DNA of 64,000 bases from Acetobacter syzygii (lineage in GTDB: Bacteria; Pseudomonadota; Alphaproteobacteria; Acetobacterales; Acetobacteraceae). The notes below the pieces were generated by a model. The model had not been told where the DNA came from. It searched no databases and saw nothing but the letters and a program-made list of their open reading frames with translations. Made by a program: the position numbers and the translations under genes. Location of the stretch: contig NZ_BAMZ01000008.1 of assembly GCF_000964225.1 (NCBI RefSeq), positions 62,001 through 126,000 of the forward strand, given 5' to 3'. Shown here in pieces: positions 9,331 to 17,761 of this stretch (position 1 is its first letter; each line of letters begins with the position of its first letter).

Positions 9331-9834
9331 ATGACTGACATTTTTCACGTAGCGGGTTTCTGGGTCGCTGTCTCCTTTGTTCTGTTCTTTGTTCTGGCTG
9401 GCAAAAAACTGTGGACGCCTATCGCGGCCATTCTGGATAACCGTGCCAATCTGATCCGCGAAGAACTGGACGAGGCCGCCCGCCTGCGCCGCGAAGCCGA
9501 GCAGATGCTTGAGGACGCAACGCGTGAGCGTGAGCAGGCACTGGCGGAAGCCAAGTCTCTGGTTGAACAGTCCCGCATTAAAGCGGACGAAATGGCCAAG
9601 CAGGCCCGTGCCGAAGCCGAAGCCGCCGTGCGCCGCCACGAACAGATGGCCCGTGACCGGATTGCAGCGGTCGAGCGTGCAGCCGTTAAGGAAGTACGCC
9701 AGCTTGCTATTGATGTGGCGGTCACCGCTGCACACAGCATTATCCCGCAGACCATTGATGAGCAGAAAGCGTCTGCTCTGGTCGATCAGGCTCTGGCAGA
9801 CCTGCCTGCGGCATTCTCCCGTCAGGCAGCTTAA
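9331..9834 (+). CDS. atpF: F0F1 ATP synthase subunit b
   Basis: Peripheral-stalk subunit linking F0 to F1. The 167-residue protein has one N-terminal membrane helix (FWVAVSFVLFFVLAGKKLW) followed by a long, highly charged alpha-helix rich in Ala, Glu and Arg, and a short C-terminal domain for contact with the delta subunit. The ATG at 9331 is preceded by AGGGGA; a TTG six bases upstream is in frame but unlikely. This is the last F0 gene. No alpha, beta, gamma, delta or epsilon subunit gene follows, so the F1 operon must lie elsewhere. Confidence 0.95.
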   Translation: MTDIFHVAGFWVAVSFVLFFVLAGKKLWTPIAAILDNRANLIREELDEAARLRREAEQMLEDATREREQALAEAKSLVEQSRIKADEMAKQARAEAEAAVRRHEQMARDRIAAVERAAVKEVRQLAIDVAVTAAHSIIPQTIDEQKASALVDQALADLPAAFSRQAA

Positions 9835-9861
9835 GTCCATCTCCCTTCAGGGTTCATATGT

Positions 9862-10629
9862 ATGACACACACGGTGCAAACCTCTGTGTCGCAGGTTAAC
9901 GATGTTCAGCCCGTGCTGAGCATCGTTATTGCTGTTCTGGATGAGCAGGATAATCTGCCACAGGTCTGCCGCGAACTGGCGGAAGCCTGCCAGAGCCTGC
10001 CTGCAACGGAAGTGGTGTTTGTAAACGACGGCAGTCGGGACAACACTGTGGCCGTTCTGCGCCAGTTGCGCCGCGACTGCCTGCCCAATTTGCGCATTCT
10101 CTCGCACGATCGGTGCTGCGGTAAGTCAGCAGGACTGCGGACCGGCATTACAGCAGCCAGAGGCCAGTGGATTGCCACCATTGATGGGGATGGGCAGGAC
10201 GACCCGCGTGAGCTGATCAAACTGCTGGAACTGGCACGGACCAGCAAAGGGACACCCCCGCTGGTGGTGGGGGTGCGGGCCAAACGCAAGGATGGCTGGT
10301 CCCGCCGGTTTGCCACGCGTTTTGCCAATGGCCTGCGGCAGCGGCTTTTGCAGGACCACTGCCCGGATACAGGGGCCCCGATTAAAATTTTTCAGCGGGA
10401 GGACTTTTTGCGCCTGCCGCAGTTTGAAGGGCTGCATCGGTTTTTGCCCGCGCTGTTTGCCTCGTATGGGGTGCCCTTGGTCTGCCATCCGGTCTCGCAC
10501 AGGGCCAGGTTGCACGGGCAGTCCAAATATACCAATTTTAACCGGGCCGTGGTTGGGGTCCGGGACCTGCTGGGCGTCATGTGGCTGCGCAACCGCACCC
10601 GACTGCCCAAAATGGTTGATGAATGCTAA
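9862..10629 (+). CDS. Polyprenyl-phosphate glycosyltransferase (GT2 family)
   Basis: Probably transfers a sugar from a nucleotide donor to undecaprenyl phosphate. The 255-residue protein shows the GT-A fold signatures SIVIAVLDEQDNLPQV, VFVNDGSRDNT and IDGDGQDDPRE (metal-binding DxD region), and later HRARLHGQSKY, where ArnC/DPM1 homologues have R-x(2)-GxSKY. It lacks the C-terminal transmembrane pair of ArnC, so it is closer to soluble DPM1-like enzymes. Its stop overlaps the start of the next gene by seven bases. That gene encodes a GT-C enzyme that would use such a lipid-linked sugar, so the two probably form one lipid A or surface-glycan modification unit. Confidence 0.88.
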   Translation: MTHTVQTSVSQVNDVQPVLSIVIAVLDEQDNLPQVCRELAEACQSLPATEVVFVNDGSRDNTVAVLRQLRRDCLPNLRILSHDRCCGKSAGLRTGITAARGQWIATIDGDGQDDPRELIKLLELARTSKGTPPLVVGVRAKRKDGWSRRFATRFANGLRQRLLQDHCPDTGAPIKIFQREDFLRLPQFEGLHRFLPALFASYGVPLVCHPVSHRARLHGQSKYTNFNRAVVGVRDLLGVMWLRNRTRLPKMVDEC

Positions 10630-12323
10630 GGCTGGACCGCGGAACTCACACCCTGCCATGGCGCGTACTGGTGCTGATTGGGTTGGCCGCTTTTGTGCTG
10701 TTCCTGCCCGGTCGCATGGCGACCCCTCCATTTGACCGGGATGAACCCCGCTACATGGAAGCATCGGCCCAGATGCTGGAGACGCACAATTTTATTGATG
10801 TGCGTTTTCAGGACAAGCCACGCTACCTTCAGCCCGCCGGGATTTACTGGCTGGAAGCCATGGCCGTTAAGGCTGTGGGCATGGAATATGCCCGGACGGT
10901 ATGGCCCTACCGTATTCCCTCCCTCCTCGCCATGACTGCCGCCGTCGTGCTGACAGCGGTTATGGGTGCCAGCCTGTTTGGCCCTATGGCCGGTGTTGGG
11001 GCTGCGGTGCTGCTGATGGCCTCGGTTCTGGTTGCAGCGGAAAGCCGCATGGGCACGATTGATTCGTGCCTGTTGCTGAGTGTTCTGGTCGCGCAGTTTG
11101 CGCTGGTCCGTGCCTTGGGCGACCGGGCAGCGGAGCGCGTGACTCCCGTGGGTACGGCGGTGCTGTTCTGGGGGGCGGTTGGCTGCGGGCTTATGCTCAA
11201 AGGCCCGGTTGTGCTGATTCCATCGCTGGCTACACCGTTGGCTCTGGGCTGGCTGGAGCGGAATATGGACCTGTGGCGCAGGGTGCGGCCAGCATGGGGG
11301 TGGCTTATTGCCGCTGCTGTGGTGCTGCCCTGGTGCATTGCCATTGGCGTGGTCAGCCACGGGGATTTTTTCCGCCGTTCCGTGGGGGTGAATTTTCTGG
11401 GCAAGGTTGCATCCGGGCAGGAGGCACATGGCCTGCCGCCGGGTTACCACCTGCTTGTGTTTCTTATTGCGTTCTGGCCGGGGTCTTATTTTGCTGCCAG
11501 CGTGCTGCCGCAGGTCTGGCGGGAGCGGCGTACTCTGCCAGTGCGGTACCTGTTGTGCTGGATTGTGCCGCACTGGCTGGTGTTTGAGAGCATAGCCACC
11601 AAGCTGCCCCATTATGTACTGCCCACTTACCCGGCCATTGCCATACTGACTGCTGGCCTGCTGGCACAAAGCGGCACGGTCTGGCGGCATGGCCCCAACG
11701 CACGGTGGGGCCGGGTGCTGCTGGGGGTTTATGCCGTGCTGTGGTGCCTTGTTGGCTGTGCGCTGGCTGCTGCGGGAGCCATTCTGCTGTGGAAGCTGGA
11801 GCATCAGTTTTCCGTTCCAGCGCTGGTGCTGGCGGGGGGCGTGCTGCCTTTGGTGGGCCTTGCCATGTGGCAGATCTGGCGTGCCGAGCTATGTTATGCC
11901 GCATTGAGCAGTGCTGTTGCCGCGGCATTGCTTTACGTAGGGCTGTTTACGGTTGTGGTGCCGCAGCTCAGGAGCATCTGGCTGGCTCCCCGGTTGGTGG
12001 AGCTTGTGCAGGCCCATAAGCCCTGCGCGCAGACACAGGTTTATTCCGTCTCTTTTTCCGAACCCAGTCTGGTGTTCCTGATTGGCGGCAAGGTTGTGCT
12101 GACCGGGGCCGCACAGGCCGCACAGGCCATGCGTGACCACCCGGCCTGCACCGCAGCCCTTGTGGATGTACGTGAGCGTCAGGCATTTATGGACGCATTG
12201 GGCGCGGATGGGGCCAGGGCTGTCAGCCGTGGCACGGTGGCAGGGCTGAACTATTCCAATGGCCATGCCATGGCGATCAGCCTTTACACGCTGGACATGC
12301 CAGCGCCGGGGCAGGCGCACTAG
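10623..12323 (+). CDS. ArnT-like integral-membrane glycosyltransferase (GT-C, GT39/GT83)
   Basis: Probably transfers a sugar from a polyprenyl-phosphate carrier to lipid A, another glycan or protein on the periplasmic side. The 566-residue product has about a dozen transmembrane helices. It carries the family's first-loop catalytic motif FDRDEPRYMEAS, followed by a KPRYLQPAGIYW segment resembling the ArnT/PMT conserved loop. A C-terminal periplasmic domain follows from about residue 450. It overlaps the upstream GT2 gene by seven bases, indicating coupling. The donor sugar and acceptor are not evident. No other arn genes are nearby, so aminoarabinose transfer should not be assumed. Confidence 0.87.
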   Translation: MLRLDRGTHTLPWRVLVLIGLAAFVLFLPGRMATPPFDRDEPRYMEASAQMLETHNFIDVRFQDKPRYLQPAGIYWLEAMAVKAVGMEYARTVWPYRIPSLLAMTAAVVLTAVMGASLFGPMAGVGAAVLLMASVLVAAESRMGTIDSCLLLSVLVAQFALVRALGDRAAERVTPVGTAVLFWGAVGCGLMLKGPVVLIPSLATPLALGWLERNMDLWRRVRPAWGWLIAAAVVLPWCIAIGVVSHGDFFRRSVGVNFLGKVASGQEAHGLPPGYHLLVFLIAFWPGSYFAASVLPQVWRERRTLPVRYLLCWIVPHWLVFESIATKLPHYVLPTYPAIAILTAGLLAQSGTVWRHGPNARWGRVLLGVYAVLWCLVGCALAAAGAILLWKLEHQFSVPALVLAGGVLPLVGLAMWQIWRAELCYAALSSAVAAALLYVGLFTVVVPQLRSIWLAPRLVELVQAHKPCAQTQVYSVSFSEPSLVFLIGGKVVLTGAAQAAQAMRDHPACTAALVDVRERQAFMDALGADGARAVSRGTVAGLNYSNGHAMAISLYTLDMPAPGQAH

Positions 12324-12473
12324 CCATCCCTACCAACAGCCGGGTAGGGCAAAAAACAGCCCGCACTGTGCGGCCATGTCCTTGTGCCATACGTGCACGC
12401 CACCATGCAGCAGTATGGCAGAGGCTCTATCGGCCCGTGCCAGATATGAGATGATTATTTTTAAGGGAAAAAG

Positions 12474-12549
12474 TGGTGCCCGCTGACGGATTCGAACCAT
12501 CGGCCCCATCATTACGAATGATGTGCTCTACCAACTGAGCTAAGCGGGC
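12474..12549 (-). tRNA. tRNA-Thr (anticodon CGT)
   Basis: Reading the minus strand, the acceptor stem GCCCGCT pairs with AGCGGGC. The D arm contains AGCTCAGTTGGTAGAGC. The anticodon stem CATCA/TGATG encloses the loop TTCGTAA, giving anticodon CGT for ACG threonine codons. The T arm contains GGTTCGAATCC. CCA is encoded. The length is 76 bases. It stands alone between the ArnT-like gene and the pqi operon. Confidence 0.96.
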
Positions 12550-12871
12550 GCAGTCTCTGTGTGCGCAAGGCTGGTATCATGATCACCCACACCATGCAAC
12601 ACCCAATCAGTGGCTAAAGCGGGCTTTTCCGCTCCTGTAAGGGGCTGGAGCTGTTTTTTTGGCAGTTTTTACCCGATTGAGCCGCAGAACATGTGCAACA
12701 CACTCGGTCTGCCCGCCCTGGGCCGTGTGATGGAGCAGGGGGTGGGGGAGGCGGTCCAGAGTGCTGCGGCCCGGTTTGTACAGATGCAGGGGGAATACAG
12801 GCTGGCATGGCAGGGGTGCTATACTGTTTTATCAGTTACAGGGTGGCCGGTTGGTATTAAGAACGAAGGTA
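12550..12871 (+). other. Intergenic region between tRNA-Thr and pqiA
   Basis: About 320 bases without a convincing gene. The promoter of the leftward tRNA should lie in the first 60 bases. An extended -10-like TGCTATACT at 12817-12825 sits about 50 bases before pqiA, but I see no matching -35 box. An open frame covering much of the region lacks family-like sequence and overlaps the pqiA start. Confidence 0.5.
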
Positions 12872-14350
12872 ATGAACGCAACGCAAGTTATGGCCCTGCT
12901 GCGAGAGGCTCTGTTTCCGGGGCAGGATATTCCTGTGGACGAGGAACGCCATGTCCGGCTTTTGCGCGGGGTGGTGGAATGTCCGTGCTGCGGGCACCAC
13001 CAGATTCTGCCAGAGCTTAAACCGGGCACGCAGGCGCGCTGCTGCCGGTGCAACCAGTTGCTGGACCGGCGCAACCGTACATCGCCCATTGCCACGCCAC
13101 TGGCGTTTTGTATCAGTTCCGCAGCACTGTATCTGGCCATGCTGGCATCCACGTTGATGATGCTTGATCTGTACGGTCGCCAGCGCACGGTGAATATTCT
13201 GACCGGCCCGATCGAACTGCTCCACGAAGGCTGGGGCGAGGTTGGCGTGCTGGTGGCAATCGCTACCATTATTGTACCCGGCGTTGTAATTGGCATGATG
13301 CTGTCCATTCTGGTCGGGGCCTTGCAGCCCCGGCTGCCCTTCTGGGTGCCGCATCTGCTCAAATGGTACGAACGCCTGCGCCCGTGGTCCATGGTGGAAG
13401 TGTATATTCTGGGCGTGTTCGTGGCCTATACCAAACTGTCTGATCTGGCATATGTGCAGATTGGCGCCGCGGTGTTTCTGGTCTCGGGCCTGATGCTGAC
13501 CATGTCCGCGACCGATGCCACGCTGGATACGGAGCTGATCTGGGAGCGCAGGACAACCGACAGCAGCCTGCGCCGTATGGATAACAGGCGTGTACGCCTG
13601 ACGTGCGAAAGTGTGGAGCGCACAACACCATTGCCCCCGCCATCGCACATGGCGTCCTGCCTGTCCTGCGGGGCGGTGCTGGCGTTTGAGGAGGCATTGC
13701 CTGCGACCGATGCGCTGGGTTTTTGCCCGCGGTGTGGCCATGTGGTGCGCCGCCGCAAGGCTAATGGTCGTATGCGTGCGCTGGCTCTGCTTATTTCGGC
13801 CGTGGTGTTCTACCTGCCCGCCAATATTTACCCGGTTATGACGGTTATCCGGCTGGGTGGGGGCACGGGCCACACCATTATAGAAGGTGCGGTGGAACTG
13901 TGGGAGGATGGTATGATCCCCCTGTCCCTGCTGGTGCTGTTTGCCAGTGTGACGGTGCCGGTGCTCAAAATTTTTGGCCTGCTGTTCATGCTGTTCAGCA
14001 CATGGCGGCGCTCAACGCGCTGGCTGGTGGCACGGACCAAGCTTTACCGGGTGATCGACATTATTGGCCGGTGGTCCATGATCGATGTGTTCATGGTGTC
14101 CATTCTGGTAGCCATGGTGCGGTTTAACAGCATGGCCAGCATTACGGCCAACGGCGGCATGGTCTGCTTTGCGGCCGTTGTGGTGCTGACCATCTTTGCA
14201 GTGCATGCGTTTGACCCCCGCGTAATGTGGGATGTAGTGGGGGATAATGACGCACAACAGGATTGCGGTCATGTTGGTCAGGCCACATCCGCACCCGCGC
14301 CGCAGGCAACTGCCGCGTATTTGAACAATATGGAGCCGGACAGGGCGTGA
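12872..14350 (+). CDS. pqiA: Paraquat-inducible protein A family membrane protein
   Basis: Inner-membrane partner of the PqiB MCE tunnel, which moves lipids across the envelope. The 492-residue protein has the duplicated PqiA architecture. Each half begins with a zinc-ribbon-like Cys pair set (VECPCCGHH...CCRCNQLL near residues 37-65; SCLSCGAVL...FCPRCGHVV near 255-285) followed by four transmembrane helices. The second half shows the family motif FYLPANIYPVM. I start it at the ATG at 12872, preceded by GAAGG; the frame is open upstream, but that part is not family-like. The stop overlaps the pqiB start by three bases. Confidence 0.92.
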   Translation: MNATQVMALLREALFPGQDIPVDEERHVRLLRGVVECPCCGHHQILPELKPGTQARCCRCNQLLDRRNRTSPIATPLAFCISSAALYLAMLASTLMMLDLYGRQRTVNILTGPIELLHEGWGEVGVLVAIATIIVPGVVIGMMLSILVGALQPRLPFWVPHLLKWYERLRPWSMVEVYILGVFVAYTKLSDLAYVQIGAAVFLVSGLMLTMSATDATLDTELIWERRTTDSSLRRMDNRRVRLTCESVERTTPLPPPSHMASCLSCGAVLAFEEALPATDALGFCPRCGHVVRRRKANGRMRALALLISAVVFYLPANIYPVMTVIRLGGGTGHTIIEGAVELWEDGMIPLSLLVLFASVTVPVLKIFGLLFMLFSTWRRSTRWLVARTKLYRVIDIIGRWSMIDVFMVSILVAMVRFNSMASITANGGMVCFAAVVVLTIFAVHAFDPRVMWDVVGDNDAQQDCGHVGQATSAPAPQATAAYLNNMEPDRA

Positions 14351-16053
14351 ACGACAGGCACAATTCTCCAAAACATGGTGAAAGTGACAATCAGGATGCG
14401 CTGGTGCGCAGGATCCGGTTTTCCATTATCTGGGTCATTCCCATTATTTCGGTCTTGATTGCGGGCTTTCTGGTCTGGCGCAGCTTTATGGATAATGGGC
14501 CGGAAATTACGGTTATTTTTGATACAGCCGATGGCCTGACCAGTGGCCAGACGCAGGTCAAAAACAAGTCGGTGGTGCTGGGTACGGTGCAGAACATCTC
14601 CCTCACCCCCGACCTGCGCCACGTTCGTGTGCTGATCCGCATGAACAAGGGCACCAACGATATGCTGACGGACAAAGCCCGCTTCTGGGTTGTGCGGCCC
14701 CGCATTAACGGGGCCAGCATTACCGGGCTGGAAACGCTTATGTCTGGCGCATACATTGCCTTTGACCCCGGGCTGGATGAGAGCGGGCACAACTCCGGCA
14801 AGCATGTAGACCAGTTTGAAGGGCTGGAAGCACCGCCGGGTATGCGCTCGGACCAGCCGGGGCAGACCTATACGCTGGTGGCCAATAACATTGGGTCCAT
14901 CGGGCAGGGGGCGCCGGTCTTTTTCCGCGATGTGGATGTGGGGGAAGTGCTGGGCTACACCATGCCGCCGGGTGGGCGTGGGCCTGTGCTGATCCAGATT
15001 TTTGTTAAGGAACCCTACGACCATTACCTGAATGGTGGCACACGCTTTTGGAATGTGTCTGGCGTGAAGGTGGGCTTTGGGGCCGGGGGGCTTAAGGTCC
15101 AGTTGCAGTCGCTTCAGGCGCTGTTTTCTGGTGGGGTGGCGTTTGGCCTGCCCCCGCAGGAGGAAGGCAAACCCCAGCGGGACCTGCCCATGGCCGCAGC
15201 CAACACGGTGTTCAAACTCTACGAAAGTGAGGAGGATGCCCAGAACGCCGGTTACCATGAGCGCGTAGCCCTTGCCACGTACCTGACCTCCTCCGTCAAG
15301 GGGCTGGCTCCGGGTGCGGAAGTCAGCATGTTCGGAATCCAGATCGGGAATGTGACCAGTGTTAAACTGGACATGACCTCCACCCCCGGCCACCCGCGTG
15401 TGCGCATTGGCATGGAAATCCAGCCCGAACGTGTGATGACCACCAAGGAACTATCGCACGAGGAGGTCACGGACATGCTGCGCACGCTGGTTGCCAACGG
15501 TCTGCGTGCCTCCACGGACAGTGCAAGCCTGCTAACGGGCGAGGGGCTGATTTCGCTCAATTTTGTTAAAAATGCCGGACCGGCCACGACCAGCATGGAG
15601 GGGACAACCCTTGTTATCCCCGGTCAGCCGGGGGGTATGAGCGGTATTATGGAATCGCTCTCCACCGTAACCGACCGTCTGGCGGCCATGCCGTTCGAGC
15701 AGATTGGTACCAACGCCAACAACCTGCTCGCCCACGCGGACCAGACGTTGACCAGCCCGGATGTCAAGCAGTCGCTGGCCAGCCTGCGTGTGTCCATGCA
15801 GCATTTTCAGGTTCTTACGCAGGACCTGCAAAAGGGGCTGGCTCCCCTTAGCCAGCGCCTGCCTGCCATGGCCGAACAACTGGACCAGATGCTCCACAAC
15901 GCCAACCGCCTGCTGGCCAGCTATGGTGGCAACAGCGACTTCAAGCGCAACTTGCAGGCAATGGTCATTCAGCTTGGGCAGACCGCACGCTCCCTGCGCT
16001 TTTTGTCCGACTTCCTGACCAACCATCCTTCAGCGCTCATATCGGGACGATAA
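14347..16053 (+). CDS. pqiB: MCE-domain lipid transport protein
   Basis: Forms the periplasm-spanning channel for lipid movement between inner and outer membranes. The 568-residue protein has one N-terminal membrane anchor (FSIIWVIPIISVLIAGFLVW). Three MCE repeats follow, each recognisable by the start-of-domain pattern (TVIFDTADGLTSGQTQVK; YTLVANNIGSIGQGAPVFFRDVDVGEV; YLTSSVKGLAPGAEVSMFGIQIGNV), and then a C-terminal helical segment. The three-domain layout is typical of PqiB rather than MlaD (one) or YebT (seven). The GTG start at 14347 sits in a GTGA overlap with the pqiA stop. Confidence 0.94.
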   Translation: MNDRHNSPKHGESDNQDALVRRIRFSIIWVIPIISVLIAGFLVWRSFMDNGPEITVIFDTADGLTSGQTQVKNKSVVLGTVQNISLTPDLRHVRVLIRMNKGTNDMLTDKARFWVVRPRINGASITGLETLMSGAYIAFDPGLDESGHNSGKHVDQFEGLEAPPGMRSDQPGQTYTLVANNIGSIGQGAPVFFRDVDVGEVLGYTMPPGGRGPVLIQIFVKEPYDHYLNGGTRFWNVSGVKVGFGAGGLKVQLQSLQALFSGGVAFGLPPQEEGKPQRDLPMAAANTVFKLYESEEDAQNAGYHERVALATYLTSSVKGLAPGAEVSMFGIQIGNVTSVKLDMTSTPGHPRVRIGMEIQPERVMTTKELSHEEVTDMLRTLVANGLRASTDSASLLTGEGLISLNFVKNAGPATTSMEGTTLVIPGQPGGMSGIMESLSTVTDRLAAMPFEQIGTNANNLLAHADQTLTSPDVKQSLASLRVSMQHFQVLTQDLQKGLAPLSQRLPAMAEQLDQMLHNANRLLASYGGNSDFKRNLQAMVIQLGQTARSLRFLSDFLTNHPSALISGR

Positions 16054-16057
16054 GATC

Positions 16058-16756
16058 ATGGCTCGCGTTAAACCTAACGGACTGGCAGGGGCTGGTCTTA
16101 CCCGCCGTAATGTTCTGGCTGGCGGGGCGTCGCTGGGGCTTATGGCTGTTACCCTTACGGGGTGCGCCAGTGGCGGCGCCGCACTGTACACGCTGGCTGT
16201 TGTGCCGGGGCAGCCGCAGGCGGGTGGTCCCCGCTTTGTGGAAGTGCGCCTGCCCAGCATTGCCTCCGGTCTGGACCGGGACCGGATTGTTACGGCGGAT
16301 AGTGGCTACCGCCTGAGCGTGTCCGCCACAGATGCGTGGAGTGATTCACTGGCCGCACAGATTGGCCACACGCTGGCAGGCGATCTGGCGCAGCGCCTGC
16401 CCGGTTCAGGCGTGTTTGTGGAGAACGATACCGCTGCCGCCGACCCGCAGGCCTATGTGGATGTGTCCATCAGTCGTTTTTCCACCGGTCCTTCCGGACT
16501 GGTGGAACTGGATGCCCTGCTGTCCGTCCAGCCAGCAGCGGCGGGTGCCCCTTATGGTCCGGGTACGCTCCAGCGCATTACCCTCAGTGGTGCTCAGGGC
16601 GGGAACACCATGACCATGGTGCAGGGGCTAAGCCAGTTGCTTGGCCAGCTGGCAGATGTTGCCGCCCAGCAGCTCCGCCAGATTCCCCCCACAGCCCCGA
16701 CCGATGCCGCACAGGCGGGGGGGCAGGCCAATACTCCCCACGCAAATCACAGGTAA
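16058..16756 (+). CDS. pqiC: PqiC-type outer-membrane lipoprotein
   Basis: ABC-transport auxiliary lipoprotein (DUF330/PqiC) that docks the PqiB tunnel at the outer membrane. The 232-residue product has an N-terminal signal containing a twin-arginine-like TRRNVLAGG and a lipobox LTGC (Cys about residue 36), followed by LYTL, the usual start of the mature domain. The middle region matches the PqiC pattern with VEVRLPSIASGLDRDRIV and DAWSDSLAAQIGHTLAGDLAQRLP. The gene starts four bases after pqiB, and the operon closes at a strong terminator about 35 bases downstream. Confidence 0.9.
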   Translation: MARVKPNGLAGAGLTRRNVLAGGASLGLMAVTLTGCASGGAALYTLAVVPGQPQAGGPRFVEVRLPSIASGLDRDRIVTADSGYRLSVSATDAWSDSLAAQIGHTLAGDLAQRLPGSGVFVENDTAAADPQAYVDVSISRFSTGPSGLVELDALLSVQPAAAGAPYGPGTLQRITLSGAQGGNTMTMVQGLSQLLGQLADVAAQQLRQIPPTAPTDAAQAGGQANTPHANHR

Positions 16757-16792
16757 CCTGTGGTTGTGGCCCGCCAGAGCCGTACTGTTTGC

Positions 16793-16828
16793 CAGCCCCT
16801 GCCCATGTGTGCAGGGGCTGTTTTTTTT
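16793..16828 (+). terminator. Rho-independent terminator of pqiABC
   Basis: CAGCCCCTGC and GCAGGGGCTG form a perfect 10-bp stem around an eight-base loop, followed directly by eight T residues. It ends the pqi operon and insulates the dehydrogenase gene that follows. Confidence 0.92.
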
Positions 16829-16893
16829 GGTGATGGCTTTTTTTTGTTATTGCACTACGCTCGCCCCGTTTCTCATCACACGGGAGAGGTCCC

Positions 16894-17676
16894 ATGGCAG
16901 ACTTAACAGGAAAAGTGGCGCTGGTTACCGGCGGTGGTCAGGGCATTGGTCGTGGCATTGCGCTACGGCTGGCCAAGGACGGTGCGGACATAGCACTGGT
17001 GGACATCCGCGAGGACCGCCTGGAAGGGGTCGTCAAGGAAGTGGAAGCACTGGGCCGCAAGGCAACCAGCTTTGTTGCCGATATTGGGGACCGTGCGCAG
17101 GTTGCCGCCGCTATTGACCATGCGGAATCCACGCTGGGCAGCTTTGACATTATGGTCAACAACGCAGGCATTGCCCAGATCAAGCCGCTGGCCGATGTTA
17201 CACCGGAGGAAATCCAGCGTATTTACCGCATTAATGTGGAAGGGACGCTGTGGGGTATCCAGCTTGCTGCGGCCAAGTTTATTGCGCGCAAAAGCAAGGG
17301 CAAGATCATTAATGCCTGCTCCATTGCCGGGCACGAAGGGTATGCCATGCTGGGGGTGTATTCTTCCACCAAGTTTGCGGTGCGCGGGCTTACGCAGGCC
17401 GCTGCCAAGGAATATGCCTGCCACGGCATTAACGTAAACGCCTACTGCCCCGGCGTGGTGGGGACAGATATGTGGGTGGAAATTGACAAGGAATTTGCCA
17501 GCCTGACTGGCGCCCCCGTGGGTGAGACCTACAAGAAGTTTGTGGATGGCATTGCCCTTGGCCGTGCAGAAACCCCGGACGATGTGGCCTGCCTTGTCTC
17601 GTGGTTTGCCGGATCGGATTCGGATTACGTAACCGGTCAGTCAATCCTGATCGATGGCGGCATGGTGTACCGCTAA
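16894..17676 (+). CDS. budC: Diacetyl/acetoin reductase (short-chain dehydrogenase)
   Basis: NAD(H)-dependent enzyme interconverting diacetyl, acetoin and 2,3-butanediol. The 260-residue classical SDR has the cofactor motif TGGGQGIG (residues 12-19), NNAG (89-92) and the catalytic Ser143, Tyr156 and Lys160 (in YSSTKFAVRGLTQ). The C-terminal segments YCPGVVGTDMW and DYVTGQSILIDGGMVY closely follow the BudC/ButA pattern, which separates it from generic SDRs. An ATG with GGAGAGG upstream supports the start. It is flanked by terminators on both sides, so it is a single-gene unit. The stereochemistry of the product cannot be read from sequence. Confidence 0.87.
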   Translation: MADLTGKVALVTGGGQGIGRGIALRLAKDGADIALVDIREDRLEGVVKEVEALGRKATSFVADIGDRAQVAAAIDHAESTLGSFDIMVNNAGIAQIKPLADVTPEEIQRIYRINVEGTLWGIQLAAAKFIARKSKGKIINACSIAGHEGYAMLGVYSSTKFAVRGLTQAAAKEYACHGINVNAYCPGVVGTDMWVEIDKEFASLTGAPVGETYKKFVDGIALGRAETPDDVACLVSWFAGSDSDYVTGQSILIDGGMVYR

Positions 17677-17704
17677 CAGCGGCGGACCGTGGGTCTATGG
17701 TATT

Positions 17705-17740
17705 AAAAAACCCCGCCAGAGTGTGTCTGGCGGGGTTTTT
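17705..17740. terminator. Bidirectional terminator between budC and purF
   Basis: CCCCGCCAGA (17711-17720) and TCTGGCGGGG (17726-17735) form a perfect 10-bp stem with a five-base loop, preceded by six A and followed by five T. It can stop both the rightward dehydrogenase transcript and the leftward purF transcript. Confidence 0.93.
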
Positions 17741-17761
17741 GTTGTGTGCGTCCATTATGGT